From assembly GCA_026075535.2 (NCBI GenBank), contig AP026538.1:15818337-15882336 (forward strand): a stretch of DNA of 64,000 nt, written 5' to 3'. Of this stretch, positions 62,558 to 64,000 are shown piece by piece (the first letter of the stretch is position 1; each line of letters starts with the position of its first letter). The stretch is from Tricholoma matsutake. Its lineage: Eukaryota; Basidiomycota; Agaricomycetes; Agaricales; Tricholomataceae. The translations under genes and the position numbers were made by a program. The notes under the pieces were generated by a model, which was not told the origin of the DNA, did no database searches, and saw only the letters and a list, made by a program, of their open reading frames with translations.

Positions 62558-64000
62558 CGGAAACTCCTCGTGCTACGCATTGGAAGATGATTACTTAAAG
62601 ACTCATAGGCTCGAGGACTGTGAATTCTGAGGATATGACACATCTCATCCCATGCTGGGGCATAGTGAAAACTCTGCATCCCAACACCACGCTCTTCATG
62701 CTCATGTTTAGTCACGACTGCTTCCACAAGTCCGTCAAAAACTTTGTTGTCATATTTGCCAGCAAGAACACCCTGTGCATAACGAACACATGGAGTAGTT
62801 TTTGCATCCTAAAGTACTTTAGTTCAGAACCAAATTTGGTGATGAGTAGTGTAAGTGACTCGCTGTTGTTTCAATCAATTCTTTGAGTCCAACAGTGCGA
62901 GCATAGATCGCACCCAGCAATGGACTTCGAAAGCGATGGTTAGTGTAGATGTAGTTCTTATCCTTGGGTACTGGCTTGCACAAAGTATTCGTAAATGCCT
63001 TACTCTTCAGCACTGCCGCACAACCTCCACACGGCAAAGGGTGATTAGGCGCTCGATCTGTCACCGTCTTCTTGCATTACGCGCATATTCCCATGGTTAT
63101 TTCGCCACTTCTGCTCATGTCGTTGTGTGTCGAGAACTTCCTTCTTTTTTCTTTTCCCAAGCTTGCTAAACAGTTTTTGGAACATCTCTCCCGCAATCAC
63201 CTTGACTGATCGTGCACCACCACCTAACACACCAGTCCTATTCAGGTATCCTTCAATACGTTCATCGTCATCTCTGGTGATTCCAGGACACAGACAAGAT
63301 TTCTGTTCCTTCTCGACCTTTGGTTTATCTACCTTCTTCCCCCACCCCATCATCATCAAGCTGGGTGTATTTGCGCTGGCTTTCATTGCTTTCATCTTTG
63401 CCTTTGACGTCACATTACACTTCTTGATATGTTCCCGCCATCGTGTTGCATCACAAACATACTTCATCGTAACTTTGCTACCACATGTCAAGTGGCGCAC
63501 AACACGGTTATCTGTAGGATTAAACTCGACATTGGGATCGTTGGCAAGAAGTTTACTCTTCCACTTCTCAAAATTCTTCGGGTCCAACTCCAGCTCACCC
63601 CGACTTAGCTTTTCCTGCCTTTCATGTGCTGCTTTTCCAGATTGACTTCTCCCTTCGCCCTTAGCCACCTTTGTCCGTTGACGATAGCCTGAGCTATCAC
63701 TCTGATCAGTGGAATCAGACTCGACTTTGGGTCTTCGATGTTTCCTGGGCCGCAGCACTTTTGAAAGGGTGCTTTCTTTCTCAGTGCGGCTTGGCTGAAA
63801 ATAGTTTTTCAGTGACGTCAACTTGTCGCCCGCAGATGTTTGACTATCGATATCCATGTCGTCTCCCTCCGACGTGGCAGGATTACTACCTGGGTGGTCT
63901 TCATTGTTAAGATCTGTATTGATATCCATAGGAGCTTCCTCAGATAAGCCGTCACTCTCTGTTTGAGGCTCGGAGGCATGAGTGCTTGATCCCTCATCTC

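Larger units (their letters stand above)
59674..63929 (-). pseudogene. Large transposase-like gene with P-element-like motifs
   Basis: The minus strand encodes one protein of about 1250 residues. N-terminus: Ser/Asp-rich tail, a BED-like finger (VRHLTCGSKVTMKYVCDATR, HIKKC), CPGI..GGGAR and PCGGCAAVL. Middle: ERGVGMQSFHYAPAWDEMCH, QPRFPMEICNQTF, GLSCDDTKLFSS and ISYACDGTEVERSVQRLL (acidic candidates), DSKHALKTF(stop)NNLFSGARL, and PWLHSTEACEHGFGEARKIV. C-terminus: RSHQTHQAAMGVRTKL, then YSKTGGKNGKHESVSDSSNI and PEATSTLQTKQF. Introns: 62495-62557 and 60048-60105. D-x2-H-x2-K-x3-N followed by a STE-EH-FG block resembles P-element/THAP9 transposases. Four CGA-to-TGA-type stops and frameshifts near 63060 and 60700. 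The 5' end may lie outside the window. Confidence 0.65.

Overview
The window is a eukaryotic, repeat-dominated stretch, most likely from a mushroom-forming basidiomycete (Agaricomycetes). Three things point there. Introns are very short (50-66 nt), with GTRNGT donors, CTRAY-type branch sites and YAG acceptors. The transposon set is typical of that group: Ty1-copia and chromodomain Ty3-gypsy elements, a LINE whose ORF1 carries zinc knuckles, a Helitron with a DUF6570-type domain, and a KDZ-associated fragment. Many coding frames carry C-to-T type damage. The species cannot be named from the sequence. No intact housekeeping gene, rRNA or bacterial feature was found, and nearly everything is a transposon, a relic of one, or a low-complexity repeat. 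Family names rest on motif recognition and memory of protein families; no search was run.

Region 1-25.5 kb is a mosaic. It holds the end of a terminal-inverted-repeat (TIR) element (1-453), low-complexity modules with a hairpin and an intron-like cassette, two mutually inverted minisatellites (1.4-2.9 kb), and copia remnants (3.3-6.7 kb). A 533-bp CACTA-like foldback MITE lies at 7.5-8.1 kb and a LINE 3' end with poly(A) at 8.1-10.1 kb. Inverted gag-like repeats enclose a gypsy relic (10.4-12.8 kb). A LINE (12.8-17.0 kb, minus) is interrupted by a small LTR-bearing element. A second LINE (19.3-21.5 kb, plus) is interrupted by a 684-bp solo LTR with a CAAAG target duplication. A 352-bp near-perfect palindrome and a 90-bp inverted tandem array follow.

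Region 25.5-47.5 kb is one nested insertion complex resolved by target-site duplications (TSDs). A copia element (25477-47481, minus, TSD TAYGG) contains gypsy C (28602-34098, minus, TSD AGCTG) and gypsy B (34180-44255, plus, TSD AGAGT). A TIR element (about 45505-47442) sits in its 5' LTR. Gypsy B carries a TIR-like element in its own 5' LTR (34403-35674). It also carries a 2876-bp element with 141-bp LTRs (39742-42617, TSD ATGT) that encodes one non-Gag/Pol protein on the minus strand. Removing the insertions leaves a copia of about 4.5 kb and restores its protease frame and the gypsy B integrase zinc-binding motif.

Region 47.5-64 kb holds another TIR-family copy (47.9-49.8 kb) and a six-copy, roughly 156-bp tandem repeat (50.5-51.5 kb). 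A broken Helitron on the minus strand (51.5-59 kb) has a ubiquitin-protease-like domain and a helicase cut off at its Walker A motif. At the right edge lies a large minus-strand gene (59.7-63.9 kb and probably beyond). It is a transposase-like protein with P-element-like motifs, at least two introns, and four in-frame TGA codons that each look like a decayed CGA.

The best candidates for something not commonly described are: the small LTR element with its single conserved ORF, the spliced antisense cysteine-cluster gene inside gypsy C, the TIR family built from hairpin plus intron-like cassettes, and the P-like transposase gene.
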